Program-made: the position numbers and the translations under genes
The notes under the pieces: model-generated
What the model saw: only the letters and a program-made list of their open reading frames with translations
Databases searched by the model: none
Told to the model about the DNA's origin: nothing
Shown: one piece after another, positions 1-8,477 of the stretch
How positions within the stretch are numbered: position 1 is the stretch's first letter
Layout of the letters: the number at the start of each line of letters is the position of its first letter
From: Candidatus Poribacteria bacterium
Lineage (GTDB): Bacteria; Poribacteria; WGA-4E; WGA-3G
Assembly: GCA_009839975.1 (NCBI GenBank)
Contig: VXOP01000281.1
Location: 1-46,870 of the forward strand
Reading direction: 5' to 3'
Length of the DNA: 46,870 nt

Positions 1-19
1 AGAATTTTCCCTAATTTAT

Positions 20-48
20 TTGACATTAGTGAATTTAGCAGGTATAAT
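20..48 (+). promoter_or_regulatory. Perfect-consensus sigma-70 promoter
   Basis: TTGACA at 20-25 and TATAAT at 43-48 are separated by exactly 17 bases, so both hexamers match the sigma-70 consensus at all positions. The predicted start near 55 would give a leader of about 125 bases that runs through the Fur box at 103-121 before the porin-like gene. Whether this or a promoter overlapping the Fur box drives the operon cannot be told from sequence. Confidence 0.7.
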
Positions 49-102
49 TACTGACAACTTAACCATAAATGCTGTGCAAGTTAGTTTTTAAGCATACTTT
101 AG

Positions 103-121
103 GATAATGAGAATCATTATC
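103..121 (+). promoter_or_regulatory. Fur box (iron-responsive operator) 1
   Basis: The 19-base site GATAATGAGAATCATTATC matches the classical Fur consensus at 18 of 19 positions and is an almost perfect inverted repeat. It lies 59 bases before the first gene of an imelysin/TonB-receptor operon. Ferrous Fur would be expected to repress the operon under iron sufficiency. GATAAT at its left end could also serve as a -10 hexamer, though no good -35 precedes it. Confidence 0.9.
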
Positions 122-179
122 AATAACCTAAAATATATCCATGACAATGAACATACAATATATAGGAATGTAAGAGAAT

Positions 180-1433
180 ATGATAATGAGACTAAATATC
201 ATATTAGTTTGCGTAATTAGAGTGAATATAACTGTTTTCACGATTTTCGGTCTGTTATTCTTCTTAAGTTCTCTTAGTGCTTCTGCTGAAAATAATCCTT
301 TTTCAATTTCAGGATATGGGGTAATTAATTACGCGCATTATGACTGGGATATGGACCCAGATAGGCGCGCAGCTGTTGATGTGGAACGTCTCGTTGTCGC
401 ACCAAAATACCGAATCAGCGATAGAATCCACCTTGAAGCGGAAATAGAGTTCGAACACGGTGGTACCGGTAGCACTATGGAATTTGATAGGTTTGAAGAA
501 TTCGGCGAATTTGAAACGGAAATTGAGAAAGGTGGGGAAGTCATAGTTGAAAAACTTGCAGCTGTTTTTTTCATTCAACCTTCCCTCAACTTCAGAGTTG
601 GACACATCATCGTACCCGTAGGACTTGTTGCAAAACGGCATAGACCTCAACACTATTTTACCACAACACGTCCTGAAGCAGAAGCACACATAATCCCTAC
701 AATCTGGCATGAAACAGGGGTTGAAGTATTCGGAACATTCGGCTCTATAAATTATCAAGCGCAAGTTATTAACGGTTTAGATTCAACAGGTTTCAGCTCT
801 CGTCATTGGATAGTTCCCGGACATCAATTACGTTTTGAGACTGCGAACGCTGAAGCACCCGCTTTCGTTGGACGACTTGATTATGCATTTAACGAAAACG
901 CAACCGTTGGGATTTCTGGTTATTTCGGAGACACAGCAGCAAACCGTCCAAAACCGGATGTAGATTTTGATGCCTATGTAGGTATTGCAAGTCTTCACGG
1001 GTTTTATGAAATGAATTCCGTGAAAATCAGGGGATTGCTTCTGTGGGGAACACTACAGAATGCTGAAGAGCTCTCTCGTGTCAACAGAAGTCTCTCCAAT
1101 AATCTCAATGTGAAGCGAACACCGATCGGCAGTTCTGCACTCGGTTTTTACCTTGAACTCGGATACGATATACTATCATTTTTCAGAGAAACCACATCTT
1201 CTTCACAGCAATTGGATGTATTTGCACGTTTAGATTATTATGATACGATGGCGTATGTTGAAAGCACGAGATTCGACAATCCCAGATGGGAGAGAACTGC
1301 ATGGACTTTCGGCATAAACTACCACGTACACCCAAAAATGGTTTTCAAGGGACACTATTCACTGAGACGTTTAGCACAAAAGGAATTAAATCAAGAAAAC
1401 ACCTTATCCATTGGGTTAGGTTTTCAATATTAA
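180..1433 (+). CDS. Outer-membrane porin-like beta-barrel protein
   Basis: The predicted product is a 417-residue outer-membrane barrel. An N-terminal hydrophobic stretch (about residues 18-36, ending in ASA) looks like a Sec signal peptide. The rest has the alternating, aromatic-rich, strand-turn pattern of 16-stranded porins, and the chain ends in an aromatic residue (GLGFQY), the usual Bam-recognition signature. A run rich in Glu/Phe at residues 80-115 is unusually acidic. It is the first gene behind the Fur box, 31 bases before the imelysin gene, so it probably supplies diffusion of an iron-related small solute. The family resembles phosphate-selective porin O/P-like proteins, but the substrate is unknown. 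Two in-frame ATGs (180 and 186) are possible starts. Confidence 0.75.
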   Translation: MIMRLNIILVCVIRVNITVFTIFGLLFFLSSLSASAENNPFSISGYGVINYAHYDWDMDPDRRAAVDVERLVVAPKYRISDRIHLEAEIEFEHGGTGSTMEFDRFEEFGEFETEIEKGGEVIVEKLAAVFFIQPSLNFRVGHIIVPVGLVAKRHRPQHYFTTTRPEAEAHIIPTIWHETGVEVFGTFGSINYQAQVINGLDSTGFSSRHWIVPGHQLRFETANAEAPAFVGRLDYAFNENATVGISGYFGDTAANRPKPDVDFDAYVGIASLHGFYEMNSVKIRGLLLWGTLQNAEELSRVNRSLSNNLNVKRTPIGSSALGFYLELGYDILSFFRETTSSSQQLDVFARLDYYDTMAYVESTRFDNPRWERTAWTFGINYHVHPKMVFKGHYSLRRLAQKELNQENTLSIGLGFQY

Positions 1434-1464
1434 CATCATTACATTTTATTTTATGGAGGATAAA

Positions 1465-2547
1465 ATGAAACTATATAACATTTTGACTGTTTTCAGTTGT
1501 ATCATTATCGCATCTGCCCTGATAGTAGGATGTGAAAGTGGAGATGATGATGAAATTGTTGATGAAACGTACGATGCAGGAGCTATCTTAGATCACTATG
1601 CAAACAATGTCGTTTACGTGATTTATTCTGACCTGGATACCGAAGCGGGTGAACTATTAGATGCAGTAAAAGCACTGCAAGCAGATACTTCACAATCTAA
1701 CCTTGAAGCTGCACAGCAAGCATGGGTGGCTGCAAGAATTCCGTGGGAAAAAAGTGAGGCATTTTTGTTTGGACCTGTTGATACACAAGGATTGGATCCA
1801 GCATTAGATAGTTGGCCCGTCGATCGTACTAATCTTCAAGATGTATTAGATGGTCCAAATGAATTAACTACCGATTATGTCACGAATGAGTTAGATGATA
1901 ACAAGAAAGGTTTTCACACAATAGAGTATTTACTTTTCCGCGAAGGTGATCAACGTCAAGCATCTGATATTACTGACCGAGAATTAGAATATCTTCTTGC
2001 AGCAACAATGAACCTTAAGGATAGTACTGCTCAACTTGCAAACGCGTGGGCACCCGATGGTGAGAACTTTGTTAACACGATTGCATCAGCAGGTGAAGGA
2101 AACAGTGTTTATCGATCACAGAGCGGAGCATTACAAGAAATGGTCGACGGTATGATAACAATTGCTGATGAGGTCGCCAACGGCAAAATCTCTGACCCAT
2201 ACAATGAAGAGGACACAACACTTGTTGAATCCCAATTCAGTTTTAATTCTATTGCCGATTTCCAGAATAATATCAGAGGAATACAATCTGTTTACACAGG
2301 AAATTACAACAGTGATGGTCCTGGGTTAAATGACTTTGTCAGTAGTACTGATAGTGCCTTGGACTCTCGTTTTAAAACTGAGATGCAAGCAGCAATAGAT
2401 GCCATCGGCGCGATTCCGAATCCTTTCCGCGATGCAATTACGAATGATCGTCCGGCTGTTCAAGCGGCTATTGACGCTGTCGGTACTGTCCATATAACAC
2501 TGCAGCAAGATATACTCACGCTTATTAACGAAAACGAGTTTAACTAA
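1465..2547 (+). CDS. Imelysin-family (M75-like) iron-regulated lipoprotein
   Basis: This 360-residue protein belongs to the imelysin/EfeO-C superfamily, iron-regulated periplasmic or surface proteins linked to iron acquisition. It has a lipobox (LIVGC) after a hydrophobic signal and then a run of Asp, indicating a lipoprotein. The imelysin GxHxxE metal-site motif is seen as GFHTIE at residues 149-154, preceded by the conserved IPWEKSEAFLFGP helix. I place the start at 1465 because GGAGG (1455-1459) lies five bases upstream; the ATG at 1453 overlaps that ribosome-binding site. It is followed after only two bases by the di-heme gene, so the two are almost certainly co-translated. Some imelysins were described as peptidases, but a transport or metal-binding role is more likely. 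Confidence 0.92.
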   Translation: MKLYNILTVFSCIIIASALIVGCESGDDDEIVDETYDAGAILDHYANNVVYVIYSDLDTEAGELLDAVKALQADTSQSNLEAAQQAWVAARIPWEKSEAFLFGPVDTQGLDPALDSWPVDRTNLQDVLDGPNELTTDYVTNELDDNKKGFHTIEYLLFREGDQRQASDITDRELEYLLAATMNLKDSTAQLANAWAPDGENFVNTIASAGEGNSVYRSQSGALQEMVDGMITIADEVANGKISDPYNEEDTTLVESQFSFNSIADFQNNIRGIQSVYTGNYNSDGPGLNDFVSSTDSALDSRFKTEMQAAIDAIGAIPNPFRDAITNDRPAVQAAIDAVGTVHITLQQDILTLINENEFN

Positions 2548-2549
2548 AC

Positions 2550-3953
2550 ATGAAGACTTGTCTCACCTTTTTTATCTCTACCCTGATTTTATCTGTCCTA
2601 ATCGGGTGTAATGTGGATCAACCAACGGATGTTATTGATTCCAATACACCCGTAGAATCTACGGGTGCATTATCTGGTGGAGATACGACTATCTTCAGCG
2701 AATCAAGTCATGCATTCTCAACACCAGCACCTAATCTATCCGCTGATGCACTTGAGAAACATCTTGATGGAGACTTAGAATTTGAAGCGGTTTTTGTCAC
2801 TGCGCCTGCTGAGGTAAACCCTGGTTTAGGTCCTATCTACAACAACATTACATGCATCAACTGTCATGTGCGTGATGGGAGAGGGAAACCACCAGCTGTT
2901 GATGAAAAATTTGTTTCCATGCTCTTTAGGTTGAGTCTTCCGAATACTGAGAACGCGGATACTGGACAATCCCCGATTCCAGTCCCGGGTTACGGCACTC
3001 AGTTGAATAACCGCGCAATTTACGGTACACCATCTGAAGGAACAGTCAAAATTGAATATTCTGAGCAAACTTTGACAACAGCAGATGGGACACGAATCCA
3101 TCTCCGCTATCCAGATTATACGATAACAGATACCTATAAACCTATCCCTGAGAATGTGGAAGTTTCACCTCGGGTAGCACCCGTGGTATTTGGACTCGGA
3201 TTGTTAGAAGCAATACCTGAAGAAACTATATTATCTTACGCAGATGAAGCGGATGTAAACGGAGATGGAATCTCTGGGAAACCTAATTATGTTTGGGATG
3301 TTGTAGATAAGAAATACAAACTTGGTCGTTTCGGATGGAAAGCTAACCAGCCGAACCTACTGCAGCAAGTCGCTTCTGCGTATCATGATGATATGGGTCT
3401 GACCACTTCACTGTTCCCCTTAGAAAACTCTCACGGTCAAATACAACTGAAAGAGAATCTTACATCACCTGAAGTGAGTGACGAAATATTAGATGTTGTG
3501 ACGTTCTATGTTCAAACGTTAGCCGTGCCAGCCAGAAGAAATGTGAACGACCCACAGGTGATGCACGGTGAACAACTCTTTGCACAAGCACAGTGTGCAA
3601 ATTGCCATATACCGACATTGAGAACTGGTGTTTTACCCGGCGTGCCTTCTGTCAGTAATCAGACCATTCATGCTTTCACCGATATGTTATTGCACGATAT
3701 GGGACCTGATTTAGCAGATAATCGTCCCGATTTTCGTGCAAGTGGAAGTGAATGGCGAACACCACCTTTATGGGGTATCGGTCTGGTTCAAACGGTTAAT
3801 GGACATACGAATTTTCTACATGATGGCAGAGCACGAGATTTAATGGAAGCAATTCTGTGGCACGGTGGTGAAGCAGAGAAATCCCGACGAATGACAATGC
3901 AAATGACGAATGTAGAAAGAGAAGCACTCATTGCATTCTTAGAGTCCCTTTAG
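2550..3953 (+). CDS. Di-heme DUF1111 (thiol oxidoreductase-like) lipoprotein
   Basis: This is a 467-residue c-type cytochrome of the DUF1111 family, related to MauG and di-heme peroxidases. Two CxxCH heme sites are visible: CINCH at residues 102-106 and CANCH at 349-353. A lipobox (LIGC, Cys20) follows a short signal, so the protein is probably anchored in the periplasm or outer membrane. DUF1111 proteins are commonly encoded beside imelysins in iron-regulated loci, and that pairing is reproduced here. A redox role, such as changing the oxidation state of iron during uptake, is reasonable but inferred. The length is typical for the family and both heme sites are intact. Confidence 0.9.
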   Translation: MKTCLTFFISTLILSVLIGCNVDQPTDVIDSNTPVESTGALSGGDTTIFSESSHAFSTPAPNLSADALEKHLDGDLEFEAVFVTAPAEVNPGLGPIYNNITCINCHVRDGRGKPPAVDEKFVSMLFRLSLPNTENADTGQSPIPVPGYGTQLNNRAIYGTPSEGTVKIEYSEQTLTTADGTRIHLRYPDYTITDTYKPIPENVEVSPRVAPVVFGLGLLEAIPEETILSYADEADVNGDGISGKPNYVWDVVDKKYKLGRFGWKANQPNLLQQVASAYHDDMGLTTSLFPLENSHGQIQLKENLTSPEVSDEILDVVTFYVQTLAVPARRNVNDPQVMHGEQLFAQAQCANCHIPTLRTGVLPGVPSVSNQTIHAFTDMLLHDMGPDLADNRPDFRASGSEWRTPPLWGIGLVQTVNGHTNFLHDGRARDLMEAILWHGGEAEKSRRMTMQMTNVEREALIAFLESL

Positions 3954-3983
3954 TTGGTTTAATATGAAAATAGGAATTACACG

Positions 3984-4226
3984 ATGATACAACATAAGCT
4001 TATTATTAAGATTCTCTTACTTGTACTGATAGTCATTGTCTCAACAACTTTTCTGAGCTGTGAGAGCGATCCGATACTCTCACCACAGGTTGAAGTTGAA
4101 GATGATGGGGGAAGTTATGGAAATACGAATCTTCCCGTTAATACAAGCGGAAATACTGAAAATACCGGAAACGACACGATAAATGAAAAAATACTAAAAC
4201 AGAAAAAGAATCCTAAACTATTTTAG
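3984..4226 (+). CDS. Small lipoprotein of unknown function
   Basis: This 80-residue product has a hydrophobic signal and a lipobox ending at TFLSC (Cys26). The mature part, about 54 residues, is acidic and then Asn/Gly/Thr-rich, ending in a basic tail (KQKKNPKLF). No family is recognised. It sits 30 bases after the di-heme gene and 19 bases before the TonB-dependent receptor, inside the Fur-controlled operon, which suggests an accessory role in the same uptake system. The low-complexity mature chain looks like a flexible tether rather than an enzyme. Confidence 0.7.
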   Translation: MIQHKLIIKILLLVLIVIVSTTFLSCESDPILSPQVEVEDDGGSYGNTNLPVNTSGNTENTGNDTINEKILKQKKNPKLF

Positions 4227-4245
4227 GTCAATAGGAATATAAATT

Positions 4246-6768
4246 ATGAACCCTATACTCCACAGTCTCATCCCAATCCTTAAATCTAAACTTGCATTGA
4301 CAACATTGCAGGTCTTCATAATGCTTTCACTTGTTATTGGATTTGTCAACTATTGTGATAGTTCATCCGATATAAGTGGTATAGTTGTAGAGAAAGGTAC
4401 AGGAGTTCCAATTTCTGATGCAAACGTAAAAATTGAATTAGACGGTCAAGTGCTAAATGAAACGACTACGGAAAAGGATGGAAACTTTCAAGTCTCACTT
4501 AATCTTAGTGAAGACCACGAGATCGTTGTGTCGGCAAAGGGTTATAGAACCTACCGTGAGAAATCGTTAACTGCAAGCAACTCAACCATTCAGATAAAAA
4601 TCGAACTAACAAGAATAAGTTATGAAGTTGCAACTATAGTAATAATAGGAAGATCCCTTCGTAGACATAAGCAGTTAACAGGAACGATGAGTAAGTTAGA
4701 GCCCGATACCGTTGACCTAATTATGCCGGTTGGTACGCAGGAATTACTTGAGATGATCCCCGGTATCAACGGATTTTCAGACGATGGTTTCGGTAATTCA
4801 AGATTGAGTGTCGGTATACGCGGTTTAAATCCGCGGCGGAGTGCAAGAGTACTCATACTTGAAGACGGCGTTCCAATACAACCTGCAGTTTACATATATC
4901 CCAATGCTTATTACAATCCACCTGCTGATCGGATTGCTGCTGTTGAAGTTATAAAGGGAAGTTCAGCACTCCGCTACGGTCCACAGACTATGGGAGGGAT
5001 AATCAACTACACAACGAGGAAACCCGATGGGACAAGTGGTATTGCAAATCAACTCACCGTCGGCAACAACGGATATTACAGCGCGTTTTCTGAATGGAAT
5101 GGTATCGGTAATCCTGAGACCGTACTATCAGACATACAACTTCTATACAAACATGGTGAAGGCTTCAGAGAAAACAATGCATTTGATCAGGTTAACGGAA
5201 CCTTTAAGACCTTTTTCAATCTCAGTGATGAAAAGACCCTTTATCTGAAAGTAAATGTGAACTATGAAAACTCAAACGCCACTTATACAGGGTTAACTGA
5301 ATATTCCTTCCAAACAGACCCGAACTTCAATCCAAAAGAAGACGATAACTTTAAGATTTTACGCACATCACTCGATTTAATCTATACTAACAAGATTAGT
5401 CAGAACATTGAAAGCAATACGACTTTATACACAAGCCTGTTTGACAGAAGATGGTGGCGTGAGGATGATGTTTTTGTTCGGCCAACTGCACTTGAAACGG
5501 GGGAAATACTGCCTGTACCATATTTCCAGACAGGAGACCTTGTTAGAATTGGTAATGATAGCTCCAACTTTGGCATTCTACGCACCTTTTATGTTGGTGG
5601 AATTGAACAAAACTATACATACGAGCACGATATATTTGCTAATACGGGTAGAGCTGAGATAGGAGGTAGACTACATTGGGAACGTTTCATTGATGACAAG
5701 AAGGTTGGAGATGCACCTGATGCCAGAGACGGGGTCTACTACACAGGAACACAAGGTTCTACGGCAGATCCTATAAAGATTGTTGGTCAAAGTCATCACT
5801 ATGAAACTGCTGCTTTAGCACTCTATGTTAAAGAAATGCTTGAACTACAAGACTTGACATTAACTTTAGGAACACGATTTGAAGTGTTTAGGCAGGATAG
5901 AGTAGATAGATTGCGCGGTTCAGTACTGGCGGATAAAGTTTCATCAGTACTATTGCCAGGTATCGGTGTGAACTATGAGCTAGGACAAGTCAATCTGTTT
6001 GGCGGCATCCACAGAGGTTATACAGCTCCTTCAAGTGGGGCACTAAAGATAACCAACTTCGGTCAGAATGCTGAAGTTGGGGGACTTGACCTAAAACCAG
6101 AAAAGAGTTGGAATATGGAGGTCGGATTCAGAACCTGGTTTACCGGACTTAATATCGAAACAGCAGGATTCTTTATAACGGTTGAAGACTTAGTCGCTGC
6201 TGGTCGCGGAACAGCATTCAAGAACTTAGGTAGAGTCAATCTTACGGGTGTGGAAACGGCAATTAAATTCGGCGTATCGGAATTCATTTCACCGTTCCCA
6301 GACCTCAACTTAGCTTATACATACCTTCAGACAGAAATAATTGACGGTATAGTCAAATCCGCAACAATTGCTGGTAATGTTGATGTTGATCTGAAAGGTA
6401 ACGAATTACCCTATGCACCACACCATACATTTAGTGTAGGTTTAGAGAAGTTATTCGGTAATGTTCTACGTATACGTGCTGATATGCGGTTTGTTGACGA
6501 AGTCTTCACTGACTTTGAAAATATACAAGTAACTAAAAACCGTGGAGATACCGGACCGATCCCAAGTTATTATATCGTCAATGCCAGTATGGACTATAAA
6601 CTGGCACGGAATTGGAGACTGTTTTTTTCTGCTAAGAACCTATTTGATAAAGTCTATATTGGATCACGATTACATTCAAATGCAGGACAACCCGAAGCGA
6701 ACTTAAGTTCAGGAATTCTAATTGGACCGAGACGACAGATACTTCTCGGAATTAAGCAAGGTTGGTAA
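4246..6768 (+). CDS. TonB-dependent receptor, FecA-like, with CarboxypepD_reg-like N-terminal domain
   Basis: An 840-residue outer-membrane siderophore-type receptor. After an N-terminal hydrophobic segment, residues about 45-125 form a carboxypeptidase-regulatory-like beta-sandwich. The plug follows (about 140-265), with VGIRGLNPRR, then ILEDGVPIQPAVYIYPNAYY and VEVIKGSSALRYGPQTMGG, wording typical of the ferric-citrate FecA branch. The C-terminal part is a 22-strand barrel with a TonB-receptor end box (NLFDKVYIGSRLHSN, GPRRQILLGIKQGW). It is the last gene of the first Fur-controlled operon. It probably imports a ferric chelate using TonB energy; citrate is a guess from subfamily resemblance. 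No FecIR sigma/anti-sigma pair is adjacent, so Fur is the only regulator visible. Confidence 0.93.
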   Translation: MNPILHSLIPILKSKLALTTLQVFIMLSLVIGFVNYCDSSSDISGIVVEKGTGVPISDANVKIELDGQVLNETTTEKDGNFQVSLNLSEDHEIVVSAKGYRTYREKSLTASNSTIQIKIELTRISYEVATIVIIGRSLRRHKQLTGTMSKLEPDTVDLIMPVGTQELLEMIPGINGFSDDGFGNSRLSVGIRGLNPRRSARVLILEDGVPIQPAVYIYPNAYYNPPADRIAAVEVIKGSSALRYGPQTMGGIINYTTRKPDGTSGIANQLTVGNNGYYSAFSEWNGIGNPETVLSDIQLLYKHGEGFRENNAFDQVNGTFKTFFNLSDEKTLYLKVNVNYENSNATYTGLTEYSFQTDPNFNPKEDDNFKILRTSLDLIYTNKISQNIESNTTLYTSLFDRRWWREDDVFVRPTALETGEILPVPYFQTGDLVRIGNDSSNFGILRTFYVGGIEQNYTYEHDIFANTGRAEIGGRLHWERFIDDKKVGDAPDARDGVYYTGTQGSTADPIKIVGQSHHYETAALALYVKEMLELQDLTLTLGTRFEVFRQDRVDRLRGSVLADKVSSVLLPGIGVNYELGQVNLFGGIHRGYTAPSSGALKITNFGQNAEVGGLDLKPEKSWNMEVGFRTWFTGLNIETAGFFITVEDLVAAGRGTAFKNLGRVNLTGVETAIKFGVSEFISPFPDLNLAYTYLQTEIIDGIVKSATIAGNVDVDLKGNELPYAPHHTFSVGLEKLFGNVLRIRADMRFVDEVFTDFENIQVTKNRGDTGPIPSYYIVNASMDYKLARNWRLFFSAKNLFDKVYIGSRLHSNAGQPEANLSSGILIGPRRQILLGIKQGW

Positions 6769-6807
6769 AAAAATAGTTGAAGTGAGTATGATACTGCTTT
6801 CTTCATC

Positions 6808-6931
6808 TATAGTAAAGTTAATAATTAATGAAACATTTCACCCCATACAACAATGACGAAGATTACCCAGCGTAGGGGCGAGGTGACCTCGCCCGTTGTG
6901 GAGTGTTTCATCTATTTTATAGTTCACTATA
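6808..6931 (+). repeat. Miniature element, family A, copy 1 (MITE-like)
   Basis: A 124-base non-coding element with imperfect terminal inverted repeats of about 32 bases (TATAGT...ACTATA). Its GC-rich core contains the perfect palindrome GGGCGAGGTGACCTCGCCC (around 6876-6894). Two further copies occur in this window (8478-8601 and 11496-11601). TA at both outer ends would fit a TA target duplication of an IS630/Tc1-type mobiliser, which is inferred. The right end stops three bases before the predicted -35 of the next promoter. Confidence 0.75.
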
Positions 6932-6933
6932 AA

Positions 6934-6962
6934 CTAACATGAAAACTATGATATAAGATAAT
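6934..6962 (+). promoter_or_regulatory. Predicted promoter overlapping Fur box 2
   Basis: CTAACA (6934-6939) and GATAAT (6957-6962) are separated by 17 bases; they match the -35 and -10 consensus at four and five positions. The -10 lies inside the Fur box at 6957-6975, the classical geometry for steric repression. It would drive the DUF4856 lipoprotein gene independently of the upstream operon. Confidence 0.55.
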
Positions 6963-6975
6963 GAGACTCATTATC
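6957..6975 (+). promoter_or_regulatory. Fur box 2, perfect 9-1-9 palindrome
   Basis: GATAATGAGACTCATTATC is a perfect inverted repeat around a central A and matches the Fur consensus at 17 of 19 positions. It lies 22 bases before the start of the DUF4856 gene and overlaps the predicted -10. It makes that gene a second Fur-controlled unit. Confidence 0.9.
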
Positions 6976-6997
6976 TTACAATCCATAAGGAGATAGA

Positions 6998-8314
6998 ATG
7001 TTACCCATAACAAATAAACTCAGATACCTATTCTTGTTACTCGCTATTTCAAGTCTATTCCTTTACGCTTGTGGTAGTGACGATGATGACGATAGTGGTA
7101 CGCTTGATGATGAAACTAAGATTGAGGTTCCGCAAGCGTATGTTTTTGACAGCCGTTTTGAAGAGGGAGCAAGTAGTGTTTCATATTCAGGACAGGTCGT
7201 GCGAAACTTACTCTTGCAGGACCTGAAGTCTGTGACCGATAGTGTTGGCAAAGATGGCGCAAGTCCTATATCCGTTGACGATATGCTAAATCTTTATGCT
7301 TATGATGACGGGCTAAACTTAGAGACAAGAACGTCAACGGGTTTCATACCAGCTCTCGAAAATAAATACTCAGCACTCTTTACTGGTAAAAACCTTGTCG
7401 GTAAAATTTCAGATGCGCCCGTCATCGGTTATGATATAACCGCTGATGAATTGGTGCGCGATTGGATAGGTCAAATTGCTGAGAATTCACAGGATTCAAA
7501 CAAACTCGGTACCGCAATGGCATACACGACCGACGATGGTGTTGATTTATCTCAGATGATTAATAAAGTGCTTATCGGTGCAGTACCCTATTACCAGGCA
7601 ACAGGTGTTTACCTGAACGGTTTGCTTGAACGGGATAACAGCGAAGCCCGTGATGGAGAAGACCCCTATACCTCCATGGAGCATGGATGGGATGAAGCTT
7701 TTGGATATTTCGGTGCTGCACGCGATTATGCGCGTTACTCCGATGATCAACTCGCGGGAAGTGTGGACGATTTCACCTTTGATTCTAATGGTGACGGCAG
7801 TATTGACTTCAAATCGGAATACAACTTCGGTCTGTCAAGAAACGCTGCGAAACGCGATAAGGGTGGATCAGGGACTGATTTTACCAAAGATATATTTGAG
7901 GCGTTTTTGGCTGGAAGAACAGCAATAACCAATCAAGGGTCTGTTGAGGAAATAAGTATGTATCGTCAAGCTGCATCCGAAGGTATGGAAAAAGTCATTG
8001 CCGCTACCGTCGTACACTACATCAACGATACACTCAGTGATATGTCCAATTTAGGCACACCAGATGAAAATCGGGCAAATCTAAACAAACATTGGGCAGA
8101 AATGAAAGGATATACTGTTGCACTTCAGTATAATCCTTTCAAGTTGATTACTGATGGACAGTTGCGAGAGTTACATGGTATTATGGGAACAGCACCGAAA
8201 TATGATGAGCCGGGTAGTAGTGCCTATAGTTCACAAGTAGCGAATTATCAACGCGCAAAGGTAGTTCTCCAAACTGCTTACGGGTTTTCTAGTACAAACA
8301 TGGACAACTGGTAA
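6998..8314 (+). CDS. DUF4856-family iron-regulated lipoprotein
   Basis: A 438-residue lipoprotein: hydrophobic signal, lipobox-like LYAC (Cys25), then an Asp-rich linker. The mature chain matches my memory of the DUF4856 family: an early VSYSGQ segment, the HGWDEAFGYFGAARDYA motif near the middle, DIFEAFLAGRTAI, and a helical C-terminus ending with GYTVALQYNP. A small DxDxDG-like loop (DSNGDGSIDF) may bind calcium. DUF4856 genes are repeatedly found beside imelysin genes and the family looks like a distant all-helical imelysin relative. A good ribosome-binding site (AAGGAG) precedes ATG 6998. Its own Fur box suggests independent iron control. The molecular role is not known. Confidence 0.85.
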   Translation: MLPITNKLRYLFLLLAISSLFLYACGSDDDDDSGTLDDETKIEVPQAYVFDSRFEEGASSVSYSGQVVRNLLLQDLKSVTDSVGKDGASPISVDDMLNLYAYDDGLNLETRTSTGFIPALENKYSALFTGKNLVGKISDAPVIGYDITADELVRDWIGQIAENSQDSNKLGTAMAYTTDDGVDLSQMINKVLIGAVPYYQATGVYLNGLLERDNSEARDGEDPYTSMEHGWDEAFGYFGAARDYARYSDDQLAGSVDDFTFDSNGDGSIDFKSEYNFGLSRNAAKRDKGGSGTDFTKDIFEAFLAGRTAITNQGSVEEISMYRQAASEGMEKVIAATVVHYINDTLSDMSNLGTPDENRANLNKHWAEMKGYTVALQYNPFKLITDGQLRELHGIMGTAPKYDEPGSSAYSSQVANYQRAKVVLQTAYGFSSTNMDNW

Positions 8315-8324
8315 ATCTTCTTCT

Positions 8325-8391
8325 AATACCAGATTGACGCGATTCATAGCGGTAGGTGCGATTTCCTTATCGCACCGATTAATGTGGTATA
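8325..8391 (+). repeat. Miniature element, family B, copy 1
   Basis: A 67-base imperfect palindromic element. Its ends are inverted repeats (TAATACCAGATT at the left; the complement of the right end reads TTATACCACATT). The core has a hairpin-forming GGTGCGAT...ATCGCACC pair. A second copy in opposite orientation occurs at 31167-31241, matching along its whole length with point changes. It is non-coding and lies just after the DUF4856 gene. Confidence 0.7.
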
Positions 8392-8432
8392 AAATTTAGT
8401 TTCTATATAGGTTTGAGTAGGGGGAAGAGGTA

Positions 8433-8464
8433 GGAAGATTAGAAAAATCTAATTCTAATCTTCC
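8433..8464 (+). repeat. Perfect 12-bp inverted repeat (hairpin)
   Basis: GGAAGATTAGAA (8433-8444) and its exact complement TTCTAATCTTCC (8453-8464) flank an 8-base loop. There is no T-run, so it is not a classical intrinsic terminator, though it could stabilise the 3' end of the DUF4856 transcript. With the two miniature elements it accounts for most of the 302-base gap 8315-8616. Confidence 0.6.
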
Positions 8465-8477
8465 ATTCTTCCTGTTT

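Noticed and set aside
1453-1467. ATG 1453 as start of the imelysin gene
   Set aside because: It overlaps the GGAGG ribosome-binding site of ATG 1465, and the lipoprotein signal begins there.
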